A stretch of 64,000 nt of DNA from positions 3,550,501 through 3,614,500 of the forward strand of contig NZ_CP133111.1 in NCBI RefSeq assembly GCF_033001325.1. The letters run 5' to 3'. Source of the DNA: Rhodopseudomonas sp. BAL398. Its GTDB lineage: Bacteria > Pseudomonadota > Alphaproteobacteria > Rhizobiales > Xanthobacteraceae. Positions 54,285 through 64,000 of this stretch are shown piece by piece; the stretch's first letter is position 1; each line of letters starts with the position of its first letter. Position numbers and translations under genes: made by a program. The notes beneath the pieces were generated by a model. It was not told the origin of the DNA and did no database searches. It was given only the letters and a program-made list of their open reading frames with translations.

Positions 54285-55841
54285 TCAGCGGATGATGTCG
54301 AAGCTGATGTCGTTCTTGCCAGCGACGATGTCCTTGTCGAGCTCGTCGAAGATCTTGTCGAGGATCCAGACCAGCACGTTGAGCGAGCCCTGATAGCCCC
54401 ACACCGGATAACGATGGTGGTGATGCCGGTCGAACAGCGGGAAGCCGATCCGGATCAACGGGGTGTTGGTGTCGCGCTCGAGATATTTGCCGTAGGTGTT
54501 GCCGATCATGAAGTCGACCGGCTCGGTGAACAGCAGCGAGCGCAGGTGCCACAGATCCTTGCCCGGATAGACGTGGCAGTTCTTGCCGAACGGCGAGGAC
54601 GCGAGCAGCTGCTCAACCTTCTCGGCCCAGACCTTGTTGCCGTTGGTGGCCAGGATGTGGGTCGGTTCGCCGCCGAGCTCGAGGATGAACGACGCCAGGC
54701 CCAAGCAAGTATCCGGATCGCCGTAGATCGCGAATTTCTTGCCGTGGATATGGGCGCTGCTGTCGCCGATGGCGTCGACCAGCCGGCCGCGTTCCTTGGT
54801 CAAGGCTTCGGGGATCGGCTTGCCGGTGAGGCGCGACACTTCCTGCAGGAAGGCGTCGGTGCCGGCGATGCCGACCGGGTGGTTGAACGCCTTCACTTCC
54901 TGGCCATGCGCCGCGATCGTGGCCAGCGTCTTCTCGGTGCAGAATTCCTGCATCGAAATCGTCGCCTTGGCGTGGATCGCGTTGGCCGCCTGCTCCAGCG
55001 TGGTGCCGCCGTCATACATCCGGAATTCACCGTCGGCCGGGGTATCCCAGACGTCGCTGTTGTCGCCGAAGATGGTGTAGTCGACGCCCATCAGGTCGAA
55101 GATCCGCTTGATCTCGCGGATGTTGCCGACGGTGTAGCCGTCGAAGCCGCCGATGAAGTTGATCGAGCCGTTCTCCTGGCGCTCCAGCTTCGGCACGGTG
55201 CCGGCCTTGCCGTCCCAGAAATGCTCGACGATGCCCTTCATCACATTGTCGTAGCCGGTGGTGTGGCTGCCGACGAAGGCCGGGGTGTGGGCGAAGGTGA
55301 CGTCGAAATCCGCCGGCACCGAGCCCTTTTCCTTGGCGCCCTTGATGAAGGCGTTGAGGTCGTCGCCGATCACTTCCGCCATGCAGGTGGTCGACACCGC
55401 GATCATCTTCGGCTTGTACAGCGCGTGCGCGTTGGCCAGGCCGTCGATCATGTTGTTGAGGCCGCCGAACACCGCGGCGTCCTCGGTCATCGACGACGAC
55501 ACGCAGGAGGTCGGCTCCTTGAAGTGGCGCGAGAAATGGCTGCGATAGTAAGCGACGCAACCTTGCGAGCCGTGCACGAACGGCAGGGTCTTCTCGAACC
55601 CGACCGCGGCGAACACCGCGCCGAGCGGCTGGCACGCCTTGTTCGGATTGATCGTGAGGGCTTCGCGGGCGAAGTTCTTCTCGCGATATTCCGCGGTCTT
55701 GGTCCAATCGATCACCCGATCGAGCTCTTCGGCGGGCACCCGGTTTTCGAACAGCGCCCGCTTGTTTTCGATCATCTTGGCGTATTCAGGCTCTCGGAAG
55801 AGTTCCTGGTGGTCTAGGATTTTTTCTGCGTTCTGGCTCAT
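54285..55841 (-). CDS. nifK: NifK, nitrogenase MoFe protein beta chain
   Basis: A 518-residue beta subunit. P-cluster ligands are in place: Cys70 (KACQPLG), Cys95 (GSQGCVAYY) and the Cys in [12 protein letters not shown] near 153. The N-terminal extension typical of long NifK proteins is present. Lies 89 bases after nifD on the same transcript. Confidence 0.98.
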   Translation of the reverse strand: MSQNAEKILDHQELFREPEYAKMIENKRALFENRVPAEELDRVIDWTKTAEYREKNFAREALTINPNKACQPLGAVFAAVGFEKTLPFVHGSQGCVAYYRSHFSRHFKEPTSCVSSSMTEDAAVFGGLNNMIDGLANAHALYKPKMIAVSTTCMAEVIGDDLNAFIKGAKEKGSVPADFDVTFAHTPAFVGSHTTGYDNVMKGIVEHFWDGKAGTVPKLERQENGSINFIGGFDGYTVGNIREIKRIFDLMGVDYTIFGDNSDVWDTPADGEFRMYDGGTTLEQAANAIHAKATISMQEFCTEKTLATIAAHGQEVKAFNHPVGIAGTDAFLQEVSRLTGKPIPEALTKERGRLVDAIGDSSAHIHGKKFAIYGDPDTCLGLASFILELGGEPTHILATNGNKVWAEKVEQLLASSPFGKNCHVYPGKDLWHLRSLLFTEPVDFMIGNTYGKYLERDTNTPLIRIGFPLFDRHHHHRYPVWGYQGSLNVLVWILDKIFDELDKDIVAGKNDISFDIIR

Positions 55842-55930
55842 GACACGTTCTTTCCGAACAGATCGTTGGCTGGACTCCCGGCGTCAGCCGGGAGCGAATG
55901 TGAACTGCGCTTTCTCGGTTTCGGAAAGCC

Positions 55931-57394
55931 TCAGCTCCAGGGAGCCTTGGCCAATTTCCAGACCGGCGCGTTGATGGCGATGTCCATGTCACGGGCGAAG
56001 ATCGCAAAGCCGTCATAGCCGTGATACGGACCCGAATAATCCCAGGAGTGCATCTGCCGGAACGGCACACCCATCTTCTGGAACACGTATTTCTCCTTGA
56101 TGCCGGAGCCGACCAGGTCGGGCTGCACCCTTTCGACGAATTTCTCGAATTCGTAGCCGGTGACGTCGTCATAGATCAGCGTGCCGTCTTTGACATAATG
56201 CGTGGTGCGCTGATAATCGTCGTTGTGGCCGAATTCGTAGCCGGTGCCGACCACTTCCATGCCGAGATCTTCATAGGCGCCGATGACGTGGCGCGGGCGC
56301 AGACCGCCGACGAACAGCATCACCTTCTTGCCCTGCAGGCGCGGCTTGTATTTGTCGATCACCGCCTGCATCAGCGGCTTGTACTTGGCGATGACCCGCT
56401 CGGCGCCGTCCTTGATCTTGTCGTCGAAATGGCTGGCGATTTCGCGCAAGGACGCTTCGATCTTGGACGGACCGAAGAAATTGTATTCAACCCACGGAAT
56501 CCCGAACTTCTCTTCCATATGCCGGGTGATGTAGTTCATCGAGCGGTAGCAGTGCAGGATGTTGAGCTTGGCTTTCGGCGTGGCTTCCAGCTCGGCGATC
56601 GAGCCGTCGCCGGACCATTGCGCGATCACCCGCAGGCCCATTTCCTCGAGCAGGATGCGCGACGACCAGGCATCGCCGCCGATATTGTAGTCGCCGATGA
56701 TGGCGACGTCGTAGGGGGTCGATTCGAACGCCGCGATCTTGTCGCCGGCCTTGTCGAACACCCAGTCGCGCACCGCGTCGTTGGCGATGTGATGGCCGAG
56801 CGATTGCGACACGCCGCGGAAGCCTTCGCAGCGCACCGGCACGATGGTCTTGCCGTCATACTGCTTCGACTTGGCCTTGGCGACTGCCTCGATATCGTCG
56901 CCGATCAGACCGATCGGGCATTCCGACTGGATGGTGATGCCCTTGTTCAGCGGGAACAGGACCTGGATCTCGTCGATGATCTTGCCGAGCTTCTTGTCGC
57001 CGCCGAAGACGATGTCCTTCTCCTGGAAATCGGAGGTGAACTGCATCGTGACGAAGCTGTCGATGCCGGTGGTGCCGACGTAATAATTACGGCGCGAACC
57101 CCAGGAATACTGGCCGCAGCCGACCGGGCCGTGGCTGATATGGACCATGTCCTTGATCGGTCCCCACACCACGCCCTTGGAGCCCGCATAGGCGCAGCCG
57201 CGGATGGTCATCACGCCGGGGATCGACTTGATGTTCGACTTCACCGAGCATTCCGACTTCTCGGCGTCGTAGGTGTTGAGATGCTTGGCGCGGCGCTTGG
57301 CGGATTTGTCCGGATAGGCCTCGAGGACCTCCGCGATCACTTGCTTGTTGCGCGCCTTGATGTCTTCTGGGGTCTCTGCGAGTGCTGTGCTCAT
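55931..57394 (-). CDS. nifD: NifD, nitrogenase MoFe protein alpha chain
   Basis: A 487-residue alpha subunit. P-cluster cysteines are Cys67 (RGCAYAG), Cys93 (VGCGQYS) and the SECPIG cysteine. FeMo-cofactor ligands are the Cys in [10 protein letters not shown] and the His in [13 protein letters not shown]. It follows nifH by 78 bases. Intact and of normal length. Confidence 0.98.
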   Translation of the reverse strand: MSTALAETPEDIKARNKQVIAEVLEAYPDKSAKRRAKHLNTYDAEKSECSVKSNIKSIPGVMTIRGCAYAGSKGVVWGPIKDMVHISHGPVGCGQYSWGSRRNYYVGTTGIDSFVTMQFTSDFQEKDIVFGGDKKLGKIIDEIQVLFPLNKGITIQSECPIGLIGDDIEAVAKAKSKQYDGKTIVPVRCEGFRGVSQSLGHHIANDAVRDWVFDKAGDKIAAFESTPYDVAIIGDYNIGGDAWSSRILLEEMGLRVIAQWSGDGSIAELEATPKAKLNILHCYRSMNYITRHMEEKFGIPWVEYNFFGPSKIEASLREIASHFDDKIKDGAERVIAKYKPLMQAVIDKYKPRLQGKKVMLFVGGLRPRHVIGAYEDLGMEVVGTGYEFGHNDDYQRTTHYVKDGTLIYDDVTGYEFEKFVERVQPDLVGSGIKEKYVFQKMGVPFRQMHSWDYSGPYHGYDGFAIFARDMDIAINAPVWKLAKAPWS

Positions 57395-57472
57395 CGTCCT
57401 ACCTCATTTGCACGGAGCCGCGGGTCTCGACGCCGGCCGCGGATCGCGGCCGGCATCGTCACGGCTGATTGA

Positions 57473-58477
<1,005 letters not shown>

Positions 58478-58520
58478 TCACTGCTCAGTCAACAACCGTT
58501 CGCCTTGCTGATCCCTGTTT

Positions 58521-58536
58521 TGCAACGACCGTGCCA
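58521..58536 (-). promoter_or_regulatory. Sigma-54 promoter of nifHDKENX
   Basis: Minus-strand TGGCACGGTCGTTGCA, a perfect -24/-12 element. The predicted transcript start near 58510 gives a leader of about 140 bases before nifH. Confidence 0.9.
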
Positions 58537-58606
58537 ACCCTCGACCACGCTGAAAATACGTGTAGTTACCGCCAGATACCGGGAGTCCGAGCGGTCCCGC
58601 AGGGGA

Positions 58607-58622
58607 TGTTTCAAATCCGACA
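58607..58622. promoter_or_regulatory. NifA activator site 1 of nifH
   Basis: TGT-TTCAAATCCG-ACA, exact TGT-N10-ACA, 70-85 bases upstream of the -24 element. Confidence 0.8.
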
Positions 58623-58656
58623 TCGGGGCCTTGCGGCCGACATCGCCGCGCCGCGC

Positions 58657-58672
58657 TGTTCGAAACAAAACA
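58657..58672. promoter_or_regulatory. NifA activator site 2 of nifH
   Basis: TGT-TCGAAACAAA-ACA, a second exact match, 50 bases from site 1, so both may bind NifA on nearly the same face of DNA. Tandem sites are common upstream of nifH. Confidence 0.8.
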
Positions 58673-58837
58673 ACCGATGCTGGGAGTCCGCAGGATGGGT
58701 TCGACTCACCGACAGCACGTCGCGGACACGGCAACGCGACCGCGCGCGGCGACGATCGCGGCTACTGCGGGGATTTGGGACAAGGCTTTTAGCGACCGCC
58801 GTTGCCGCTCATAGCAACGGTCGTTGCCTCTCGTTCG

Positions 58838-58924
58838 TTATGCCCGGCCTTGTGTGGGGCATCCACGCCTTGAAAGCAGTGCCTGATCAAAGACGTGGAT
58901 GGCCGGGACAAGCCCGCCCATGAC
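58838..58924. repeat. Intergenic palindromic repeat, family C, copy 2
   Basis: Variant of the repeat at 17876-17962, in which the left half reads TGCCCGGCCTTGTGTGGGGC and the right half GGATGGCCGGGACAAGCCCG. It lies downstream of the SIR2-like gene and upstream of the nifH activator sites, where it may end the nifB-to-SIR2 transcript. Confidence 0.7.
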
Positions 58925-58978
58925 CAAAATGATGAGTCAGCGGCAAAGTCAGTTGGCATGAGGGACGCTGTTGGCGCG

Positions 58979-59866
58979 TCAGGCCGGCTGCTTGTGGTCG
59001 TGTCCGGCCTCGGCCAGCGCCGCGACAAATTTCGCCAGCGGCCATTCGATGCGCCGGATGTTCTGCTCCTCGAGAAACCGGGCTTCGTAGCGGCTCGGCG
59101 GCTCGGGCAGCACCGCCCAATGCCGATCGGACGATCGCTTCATGATCTGCCGCGCGAACACGCGATCGAGCTGATTGTCGAAGCGGCAGCCGAGGAACAG
59201 GAAGTGCCGGTCCTTGCGCAGGATCTGCACCGGCAGCGGAACCGGGGTCTGGATGTCGATCTCGGTCATCACCTCGACAAAGTCGCTGTCGGAGACCAGA
59301 TAATTCGCCGCGGGCGCCACCGAGCCGAGCGGCTGATACAACAGCGTCGCCCAGTCGGCGACCTGGTCCGGCGCCGGGGCGAACAACACCTCCTCGTCGG
59401 AGACGATACTCGGCACCGGCTCCGGCAGCGCGCCGCCGTCGGCGCCGAAATAATGCACCCAGCGGCCGAAATGCTCGGTCTGGCTGACGCCCTGCGCCAT
59501 GCCCCAATCGCTGCGCCCGGCCAGCGCCTTCTGCGGCAGGTCGTCGTACCAGGCATGAACCAGCAGCGGCAGCGCCGGCAGCGCCGCGAGCTGGCGATGC
59601 AGCGCCGTCGGCTGTGTGTCGGACTGGAACGCCGCCGTCATCAGCGAAGTCAGGGTCTTGCGGTGCTTGAAATTCTCGATGTATTGCGCGGCGCCGGTGA
59701 GATTGTTGCGGACCTTGTGCGGCACCGTGGTCTTTGCCGTCAGCCGGGCGACCAGCGCCGCGGGCGTTCCGGGCGGTGATCCTTCATCGGCCAGCGCCAG
59801 CACGCCGGCGCCGAGATAGGGAATGACCCGGCCGGCGGCGATGTCGTCGATCATCTCAGCGCTCAT
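58979..59866 (-). CDS. SIR2-like domain protein in the nif cluster
   Basis: A 295-residue protein of the SIR2_2 type: VIPYLGAGVLALADEG near residues 14-29 is the nucleotide-binding start, and FLFLGCRFDNQLDRVFARQI near 222-241 is the usual later motif. No toxin or effector partner lies beside it. It is last in the nifB-to-SIR2 gene run, immediately upstream of nifH. A nif-associated SIR2-like gene is seen by recollection in related Rhodopseudomonas/Bradyrhizobium clusters. NAD-dependent activity is possible but unproven. Confidence 0.75.
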   Translation of the reverse strand: MSAEMIDDIAAGRVIPYLGAGVLALADEGSPPGTPAALVARLTAKTTVPHKVRNNLTGAAQYIENFKHRKTLTSLMTAAFQSDTQPTALHRQLAALPALPLLVHAWYDDLPQKALAGRSDWGMAQGVSQTEHFGRWVHYFGADGGALPEPVPSIVSDEEVLFAPAPDQVADWATLLYQPLGSVAPAANYLVSDSDFVEVMTEIDIQTPVPLPVQILRKDRHFLFLGCRFDNQLDRVFARQIMKRSSDRHWAVLPEPPSRYEARFLEEQNIRRIEWPLAKFVAALAEAGHDHKQPA

Positions 59867-59899
59867 GCCTCAACCTCACTGTTGTCTGCGCGTGATGGA

Positions 59900-60172
59900 T
59901 CACGCCGCGGCCTTGTGTTGCACGACGACAAGCCCGGTGGCCCGCGCCGGATCGGTGGTGAGTCGCCAGCAATGATCGGTGCCGTCGACCAGATACAGGC
60001 TGAACTTTGGATATTCCCGGAACGGCTGCTCGCAATCCATGTCGGAGGCATCGCAGCGCGTCAGCGACAGGCCGGGCAATTGCTGACGCAGCGTCGTCAG
60101 CGCCGCAGCATCCGCCTCGGCGGAACCGAGCAGCGCTTCGAGCTTGCCGAGATCGTCGTTCGACAGCGCCAT
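59900..60172 (-). CDS. Small nif-cluster protein (DUF6129-like)
   Basis: A 90-residue protein from ATG 60172. It contains LARxxL-type helices followed by SLTRCDASDMDCEQPFREYP (near 46-65) and ends in a short beta-rich part. Resembles the small DUF6129 proteins found next to nifT/nifZ. Function unknown. The gene begins where the nifT stop lies, so coupled translation is likely. Confidence 0.6.
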   Translation of the reverse strand: MALSNDDLGKLEALLGSAEADAAALTTLRQQLPGLSLTRCDASDMDCEQPFREYPKFSLYLVDGTDHCWRLTTDPARATGLVVVQHKAAA

Positions 60173-60173
60173 G

Positions 60174-60383
60174 TTATTCACTCAGCCGGCGGGCTTCGAC
60201 CGTGATCGGCAGCTTGGTATCGGCGGCCATCGCGGGCAATTCCAGCTGCCAGCCATTGCCGAGCGTGACCTTGCCGCCCCAGATCTGTGGATTGTCCATC
60301 GCCACGATCGGCTCCTCCAGATCCTTCTTCGGGACGTAGGCCGACAACTGGCCCTGCGCGCTCCTGCGGATCATGACTTTCAT
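60174..60383 (-). CDS. nifT: NifT/FixU protein
   Basis: A 69-residue protein with the family start MKVMIRRSAQGQLSAYVPKK and the core WGGKVTLGNGWQLELP (near 36-51). Role in nitrogenase maturation unresolved. ATG 60383 matches the family; the frame allows two codons more. Confidence 0.9.
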   Translation of the reverse strand: MKVMIRRSAQGQLSAYVPKKDLEEPIVAMDNPQIWGGKVTLGNGWQLELPAMAADTKLPITVEARRLSE

Positions 60384-60421
60384 TGACAACTTCCTTCGAT
60401 TGGCCGCCTGGGCGACGGCTA

Positions 60422-60661
60422 CTAAATCGGCGCGATCTCTTCCTCGAGACAGCCCACGACACGGTCGGGTGCGAATTCGACCAGATAGACCGGACGGTTG
60501 GATTCGACATGCATGCCGACCTGGACGATCTCGCCGGCGTCGCCGACGCTGGCCAGCAGCGCGCCTTCCGGCTGTTCGGGAAACGAGCCGTCATTGAACA
60601 GATCGACGAAGGCCCGCACCCGCTGGCCCCATCGGAATTTCGGCTGCGCCGGCTCCATCAT
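60422..60661 (-). CDS. nifZ: NifZ-family protein, copy 2
   Basis: A 79-residue NifZ domain (KFRWGQRVRAFVDLFNDGSF, then GxVVxVGMHVES). NifZ assists P-cluster formation in the MoFe protein. Overlaps the first NifZ copy by 4 bases (60658-60661). It is the shorter of two tandem copies and ends IVAPI-like, without the C-terminal extension of copy 1. Confidence 0.85.
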   Translation of the reverse strand: MMEPAQPKFRWGQRVRAFVDLFNDGSFPEQPEGALLASVGDAGEIVQVGMHVESNRPVYLVEFAPDRVVGCLEEEIAPI

Positions 60662-60960
60662 GCGACCTCCCGATCCGGCGCGGCGGCGTCGACGGCCGGC
60701 TCCAACTCCTTGCGCTTCATTCCGACGCGGCGGCCGAGCGCCACGAAGTCGACGCTGTAGATGTAGAATTGCTGCAGGAAGGTTCCGATGCCGACGACGT
60801 AGCCCTCCTCGCCCTTGGTCACCAGCACGTCACCGATCTCCTTGCCGGGAAAGGTGCCGTCATTGCGGATGCTGAGGCGCGCGCGCACCTTCTGCCCATA
60901 GGCGAAGGCCGGCGGGCCATCGAGTTCGACCACATCGCTGTCGCGGCTGATCTTGCTCAT
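60658..60960 (-). CDS. nifZ: NifZ-family protein, copy 1
   Basis: A 100-residue NifZ-domain protein: FAYGQKVRARLSIRNDGTFP near 19-38 and VTKGEEGYVVGIGTFLQQFY near 47-66, with an acidic/alanine tail (VDAAAPDREVA). A tandem duplicate of the following gene, sharing the YGQ-K/RVRA-x-NDG-x-FP layout. Overlaps the LRV gene stop by 4 bases. Confidence 0.85.
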   Translation of the reverse strand: MSKISRDSDVVELDGPPAFAYGQKVRARLSIRNDGTFPGKEIGDVLVTKGEEGYVVGIGTFLQQFYIYSVDFVALGRRVGMKRKELEPAVDAAAPDREVA

Positions 60961-61757
60961 GGGCGGGTCTCCGTTGCTGGCGTTGCATTCAGATGCGTAA
61001 CCGCATCGGTGGTTTCGGCGGCAACGCGGGTCCAGGCCAGATCGCGCACCACCGGATCTGGATCCTCCAGCAATTCGCCAAGTGCCGCGACGTCAACGCG
61101 GCTGGCGACTTCGTAGCGTACCCGCCAATCGGGATCGGCGATCCGCCCGAGCAGCCGGCCGGGCGACATCCGCCGCGCCGCTTCGAGCCGGACGCCAGCA
61201 TCCTCGTCCATCGCCAGATGGGCGAGCCATTCCGCCCCGATCCGGCGCGCCACCTCACGGCGGACCTCGACATCCGGATCGAGCACCAGCAGCGGCAGCA
61301 TCGATGGCACCACCCGCCGGGCGATCACCAGCCGGACATAATAGTCGGAATCATTGAACATCGGCCGCAGCTCGTCGTCGCCGAGCACCGTGGCGATGCG
61401 AATCCGCACCTCGCGATGCGGGTCGCTCCGCAGTGGCAACAGATAGCGCTTGGGCAACCGCCGTGCCGCGCACCAGCGCACGGTCTCGTCGGGATCGTCG
61501 AGCATGCGCGGCAGCAGGAATACGGTGGCATAATTGGCGGCGATCGCCCGCACCTCGAAATAAGGATGCGCGAGGTAGTCGTCGGCCAGCGCCCGGTTCC
61601 AGTCGAAGAACCGGTCAATCCGCCGGGCGTAACGGTCCTGCACGCAGGCCTTCTTCAGCTCGCAGCCGCCCTGCGCCGACAGCGCCAGATGTGGGCAGCT
61701 TGCACAGCTGACCTCCTCGCCGCGCCAATCCATGGCTTCGTCGATGTCAGTCGTCAT
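60957..61757 (-). CDS. 4Fe-4S leucine-rich-repeat-variant (LRV) protein
   Basis: A 266-residue protein. The N-terminal part binds a 4Fe-4S cluster through Cys18, Cys21, Cys32 and Cys38 (CASCPHLALSAQGGCELKKA within it). From about residue 60 on there are repeats of about 24 residues with DPxxxVRxxxAxRx segments. This matches the LRV protein known from the Azotobacter vinelandii nif region. Function unknown; probably protein binding in maturation. Start ATG 61757 overlaps the TPR stop. Confidence 0.9.
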   Translation of the reverse strand: MTTDIDEAMDWRGEEVSCASCPHLALSAQGGCELKKACVQDRYARRIDRFFDWNRALADDYLAHPYFEVRAIAANYATVFLLPRMLDDPDETVRWCAARRLPKRYLLPLRSDPHREVRIRIATVLGDDELRPMFNDSDYYVRLVIARRVVPSMLPLLVLDPDVEVRREVARRIGAEWLAHLAMDEDAGVRLEAARRMSPGRLLGRIADPDWRVRYEVASRVDVAALGELLEDPDPVVRDLAWTRVAAETTDAVTHLNATPATETRP

Positions 61758-62286
61758 CGACTTGTCCGATCCGCTGCCAGACCCCGAGCAGCACGCCGGC
61801 ATTGACCTTGTCGCTGGGATCGAGCTCGAGCAGCTTCTCGATCGCGGCGTGGCCCTCGTCGATATCGCCGAGCCGCATCCGCAGATAGGCATAGGCCTTC
61901 AGAGTGAACAGATAGAACCGCGGCAGCGCCGCGGCAAAGCTGGAGAACTCGGCGTCGGCGCGGCGCACGCGGCGCCAATCGGCGTTGAGATGATTGTCGC
62001 GCGCGGCCTTGAGCAGACAGGCCTGCGCGATCTCCAGCGCCTGATCGAGCCGGCCCTTGTAGAAATAGAAGCGGTACAGTCCGATCAGCACCGCGGCATG
62101 GTCCGGCGCCAACGCGAATGCCTCGCGCAAATGCTGTTCGGCGATATCATCGCGCTGATACTGCACGCCGGCGAGATCGAGGTGCCGCTGCGCGTCGGAG
62201 GGCAATCCGGCGCCGAGCAGCGCGTCGGCCAGTAGCGATTGCTCCGGCCCGGACATCGTCAATTCGCTGTGCAGGGCGCCCGGCAT
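61747..62286 (-). CDS. TPR-like nif-associated protein
   Basis: A 179-residue helical protein. Two TPR-like pairs are visible: AEQHLREAFALAPDHAAVLI (near 49-68) and AHAAIEKLLELDPSDKVNAG. GGAG lies 8 bases before ATG 62286. Regularly placed between LRV and IscA-type genes in related nif clusters; may be an assembly adaptor. Confidence 0.75.
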   Translation of the reverse strand: MPGALHSELTMSGPEQSLLADALLGAGLPSDAQRHLDLAGVQYQRDDIAEQHLREAFALAPDHAAVLIGLYRFYFYKGRLDQALEIAQACLLKAARDNHLNADWRRVRRADAEFSSFAAALPRFYLFTLKAYAYLRMRLGDIDEGHAAIEKLLELDPSDKVNAGVLLGVWQRIGQVDDD

Positions 62287-62288
62287 GT

Positions 62289-62651
62289 TCAGAACTCCCG
62301 CAATTGATGCAGGTTGGTGGCGGGGTGGGGCGGCGCGGCGCCATCGCCGGCACAGCCGCAGACATTCGGCTTCGGATCGTGGAACACAAATTCGCTGCGG
62401 GTCGCCGTCTCGACGAAATCGATGGTGACGCCGCTCAGCAGCAGCCGGCTTTCAGCCGGCAGGAACAGCTTGATGTCGCCATGATCGATCACCGCGTCGC
62501 CGGGGCGCGGCACGGCCTCGACATCGAACGCCGCCGCCAGCCCGGAGCAGCCGCCGGAGGACACCGACAGCCGGAAACCGCCGGCGCCGCCGCTGAGACG
62601 AATCATGCGGCTAATGAATTTCTCGGCCGATGGGGTGAAGCTGAAATCCAT
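62289..62651 (-). CDS. Second IscA/HesB-type protein
   Basis: A 120-residue A-type carrier with Cys35 (SGGCSG), Cys98 and Cys100 (NVCGCAG) and a C-terminal extension rich in Ala/Pro/His. It is distinct from the IscA-type protein encoded at 48507-48827. Lies between fdxN and the TPR gene with gaps of 2-10 bases. Confidence 0.9.
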   Translation of the reverse strand: MDFSFTPSAEKFISRMIRLSGGAGGFRLSVSSGGCSGLAAAFDVEAVPRPGDAVIDHGDIKLFLPAESRLLLSGVTIDFVETATRSEFVFHDPKPNVCGCAGDGAAPPHPATNLHQLREF

Positions 62652-62661
62652 CGCACCCTCC

Positions 62662-62886
62662 TCACGCCGGCGCCTGGTAGCGCGGAACCGAATTGTCGAT
62701 CACGCAGGTATTGTCGACCGGGCACACTGCGACGCATTGCGGGATATCGAAATGGCCGAGGCATTCGGTGCACTTCTTCGGGTTGATGACAAAGGTGCCG
62801 CCCTTCTCGTAAATCGCGACATTCGGGCATTCCGGCTCGCAGGCGGAACATGCGGTGCATTGCGAGGCGACGATCTTGTAAGCCAT
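62662..62886 (-). CDS. fdxN: FdxN ferredoxin
   Basis: A 74-residue 2[4Fe-4S] ferredoxin. Cys10, 13, 16, 20 form one site and Cys39, 42, 51, 55 the other, with an eight-residue insert in the second motif as usual in FdxN. Donates electrons to NifB or nitrogenase. It follows nifB by 80 bases on the same strand. Confidence 0.9.
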   Translation of the reverse strand: MAYKIVASQCTACSACEPECPNVAIYEKGGTFVINPKKCTECLGHFDIPQCVAVCPVDNTCVIDNSVPRYQAPA

Positions 62887-62966
62887 TTGCTATCCTTCAC
62901 GGCGGGCAGCTGCCCGGTCTGCTGAGTTTTGCGCCGCCGCTGACAGCGCCACGATCGCGCCGAGCA

Positions 62967-64000
62967 TCAGGTCTCGGTAAACGCCCCCTGGCGGATGTCG
63001 GCATCGCCACGCGCGACGTGGCGGATCTCCGACTTGCCGACGCGCGCCAGATAGTCCTTGAAATAGGCGATCACCGATTGCTCGATGAATTCGAAGGCGT
63101 AGCTCTCGACCGCCTCGATCCCGGCGCCTTCCAACGAATCCTTCGGGCAGATCCCGATCTTGGCGACCAGCACCGCGGTGCAATCATTCAGCGCCCGCAG
63201 GATCGGCTCGACGCCGTCGGCGCTGGCATAGCCGCCCTCGCAATACAGATCGACGCGGCGGTGACCGACGAATTTGGCGCCCGCGCTCGAGGCCTCGTAG
63301 ATCTGGAATTCGTGGGCGTGGCCGAAATGCTCGTTGATCCGCCCACCGCCCTTGGTGGCGATCGCGACCAGAATCTTGATGTCGCTGGTCTCGTCCACGA
63401 GCTTGGCGAGCTCGGCCTGCTTGGCCTTGGCAATCACTTCGCGCTCCTGCTCGACCTTGGCCTGATAGGCCTGGCGCGCGGCGAGGTCGTAGTTCACGTC
63501 CATCTCCATCACCTTGTCGGTGGAGAATTCGGCGCTGCGGTCCTCGCCGAGCAGGCCGACGGCATCGGCGCGGCACTGCCGGCAATGCCGCATCATGTTC
63601 ATCTCGCCTTCGCAGGCATCCTGCAGCGCCTTCAATTCCTGCGCGCTCGGGCCACGCTGGCCGGTCAGGCCGAACACCGTGCCGTGCTCGGGCGCGGAGA
63701 TCAGCGGCATGATGTTGTGCAGGAAGGCGCCGCGCGACTTCACCGCCTTGTTGACTTCGACGAGGTGCTTGTCGTTGACCCCGGGGATCATCACCGAATT
63801 GACCTTGACCAGGATGCCGCGCGCGGTGAGCATTTCCAGCCCGAGCAATTGCCGCTCCGACAGGATGCGCGAGGCCTCGACGCCCTCGATGCGGCGGTGA
63901 TTGTAGAAGATCCACGGATAGATTTTGGTGCCGATTTCCGGATCGACCATGTTGATAGTGATGGTGACGTGGTCGACATTCATCGCGGCGATCTGCTCGA
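62967..64000 (-). CDS. nifB: NifB, C-terminal part (cut by window edge)
   Basis: The last 344 residues of NifB, the radical-SAM enzyme that makes NifB-co, the core of FeMo-cofactor. Visible are part of the radical-SAM barrel (ITINMVDPEIGTKIYPWIFY) and the full NifX-like C-terminal domain (ISxILVAIATKGGGRINEHF). The CxxxCxxC radical-SAM motif lies outside the window. The promoter is therefore also outside. Confidence 0.98.
   Translation of the reverse strand, partial: EQIAAMNVDHVTITINMVDPEIGTKIYPWIFYNHRRIEGVEASRILSERQLLGLEMLTARGILVKVNSVMIPGVNDKHLVEVNKAVKSRGAFLHNIMPLISAPEHGTVFGLTGQRGPSAQELKALQDACEGEMNMMRHCRQCRADAVGLLGEDRSAEFSTDKVMEMDVNYDLAARQAYQAKVEQEREVIAKAKQAELAKLVDETSDIKILVAIATKGGGRINEHFGHAHEFQIYEASSAGAKFVGHRRVDLYCEGGYASADGVEPILRALNDCTAVLVAKIGICPKDSLEGAGIEAVESYAFEFIEQSVIAYFKDYLARVGKSEIRHVARGDADIRQGAFTET

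Noticed and set aside
58489-58734. Minus-strand 81-codon frame upstream of nifH
   Set aside because: It covers the sigma-54 promoter and both NifA sites and has no family pattern.

Overview
The window reads as chromosome of a GC-rich, free-living or photosynthetic alphaproteobacterium of the Bradyrhizobium/Rhodopseudomonas group. The evidence is protein similarity recognised by eye, the compact nif-fix cluster with NifA/sigma-54 signals, and several families of intergenic palindromic repeats. Genus-level assignment is inference; no rRNA or tRNA gene was seen.

Left part (1-13 kb). On the minus strand lie the N-terminus of a MaoC-type hydratase/phosphate acetyltransferase (cut by the window edge) and a 3-hydroxybutyrate dehydrogenase. 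Next comes a minus-strand operon for uptake and hydrolysis of an amide: an AmiC-like sensor, an amidase, and a complete LivHMGF-type ABC transporter with a Tat-exported binding protein. A divergent MarR regulator shares a palindromic operator region with it. Two membrane proteins of unknown role and an HtrA-like protein with an apparently dead protease site follow.

Middle part (13-38 kb). This is a surface-polysaccharide locus: two O-antigen-ligase/polymerase-type proteins, two flippases, a Wzc/GumC-like chain-length protein with a degenerate kinase domain, WecG/TagA, two GT2 and two other glycosyltransferase-like proteins, and a Gfo/Idh oxidoreductase. It also holds a deoxysugar module (RfbF, C-methyltransferase, RfbC, NAD-dependent epimerases, PIG-L deacetylase, DUF4910-type aminopeptidase-like protein) and an unrecognised Cys-rich protein made of two repeats.

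Junction (38-40.5 kb). A DUF2478 gene with a candidate FixK/FNR box is followed by an IS110-family element of the IS1111 type, whose right end abuts a palindromic repeat.

Right part (40.5-64 kb). One long minus-strand nitrogen-fixation cluster. In transcription order it is nifB (cut by the right edge), fdxN, an IscA-like gene, TPR, 4Fe-4S LRV protein, nifZ, nifZ, nifT, DUF6129-like, SIR2-like; then nifH-D-K-E-N-X, DUF269, DUF683, fdxB, nifQ; then iscA-nifU-nifS-nifV-nifW; then fixA-B-C-X. Three sigma-54 promoters (before nifH, iscA-nifU and fixA), each with one or two upstream TGT-N10-ACA NifA sites, divide it into NifA-controlled units. Together these encode nitrogenase, FeMo-cofactor assembly, Fe-S supply, homocitrate synthesis and the electron-bifurcating electron donor. 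nifA is not in the window. Two departures stand out: NifU lacks two of the three cysteines of its N-terminal scaffold domain, and NifE carries a C-terminal BFD-type [2Fe-2S] domain.
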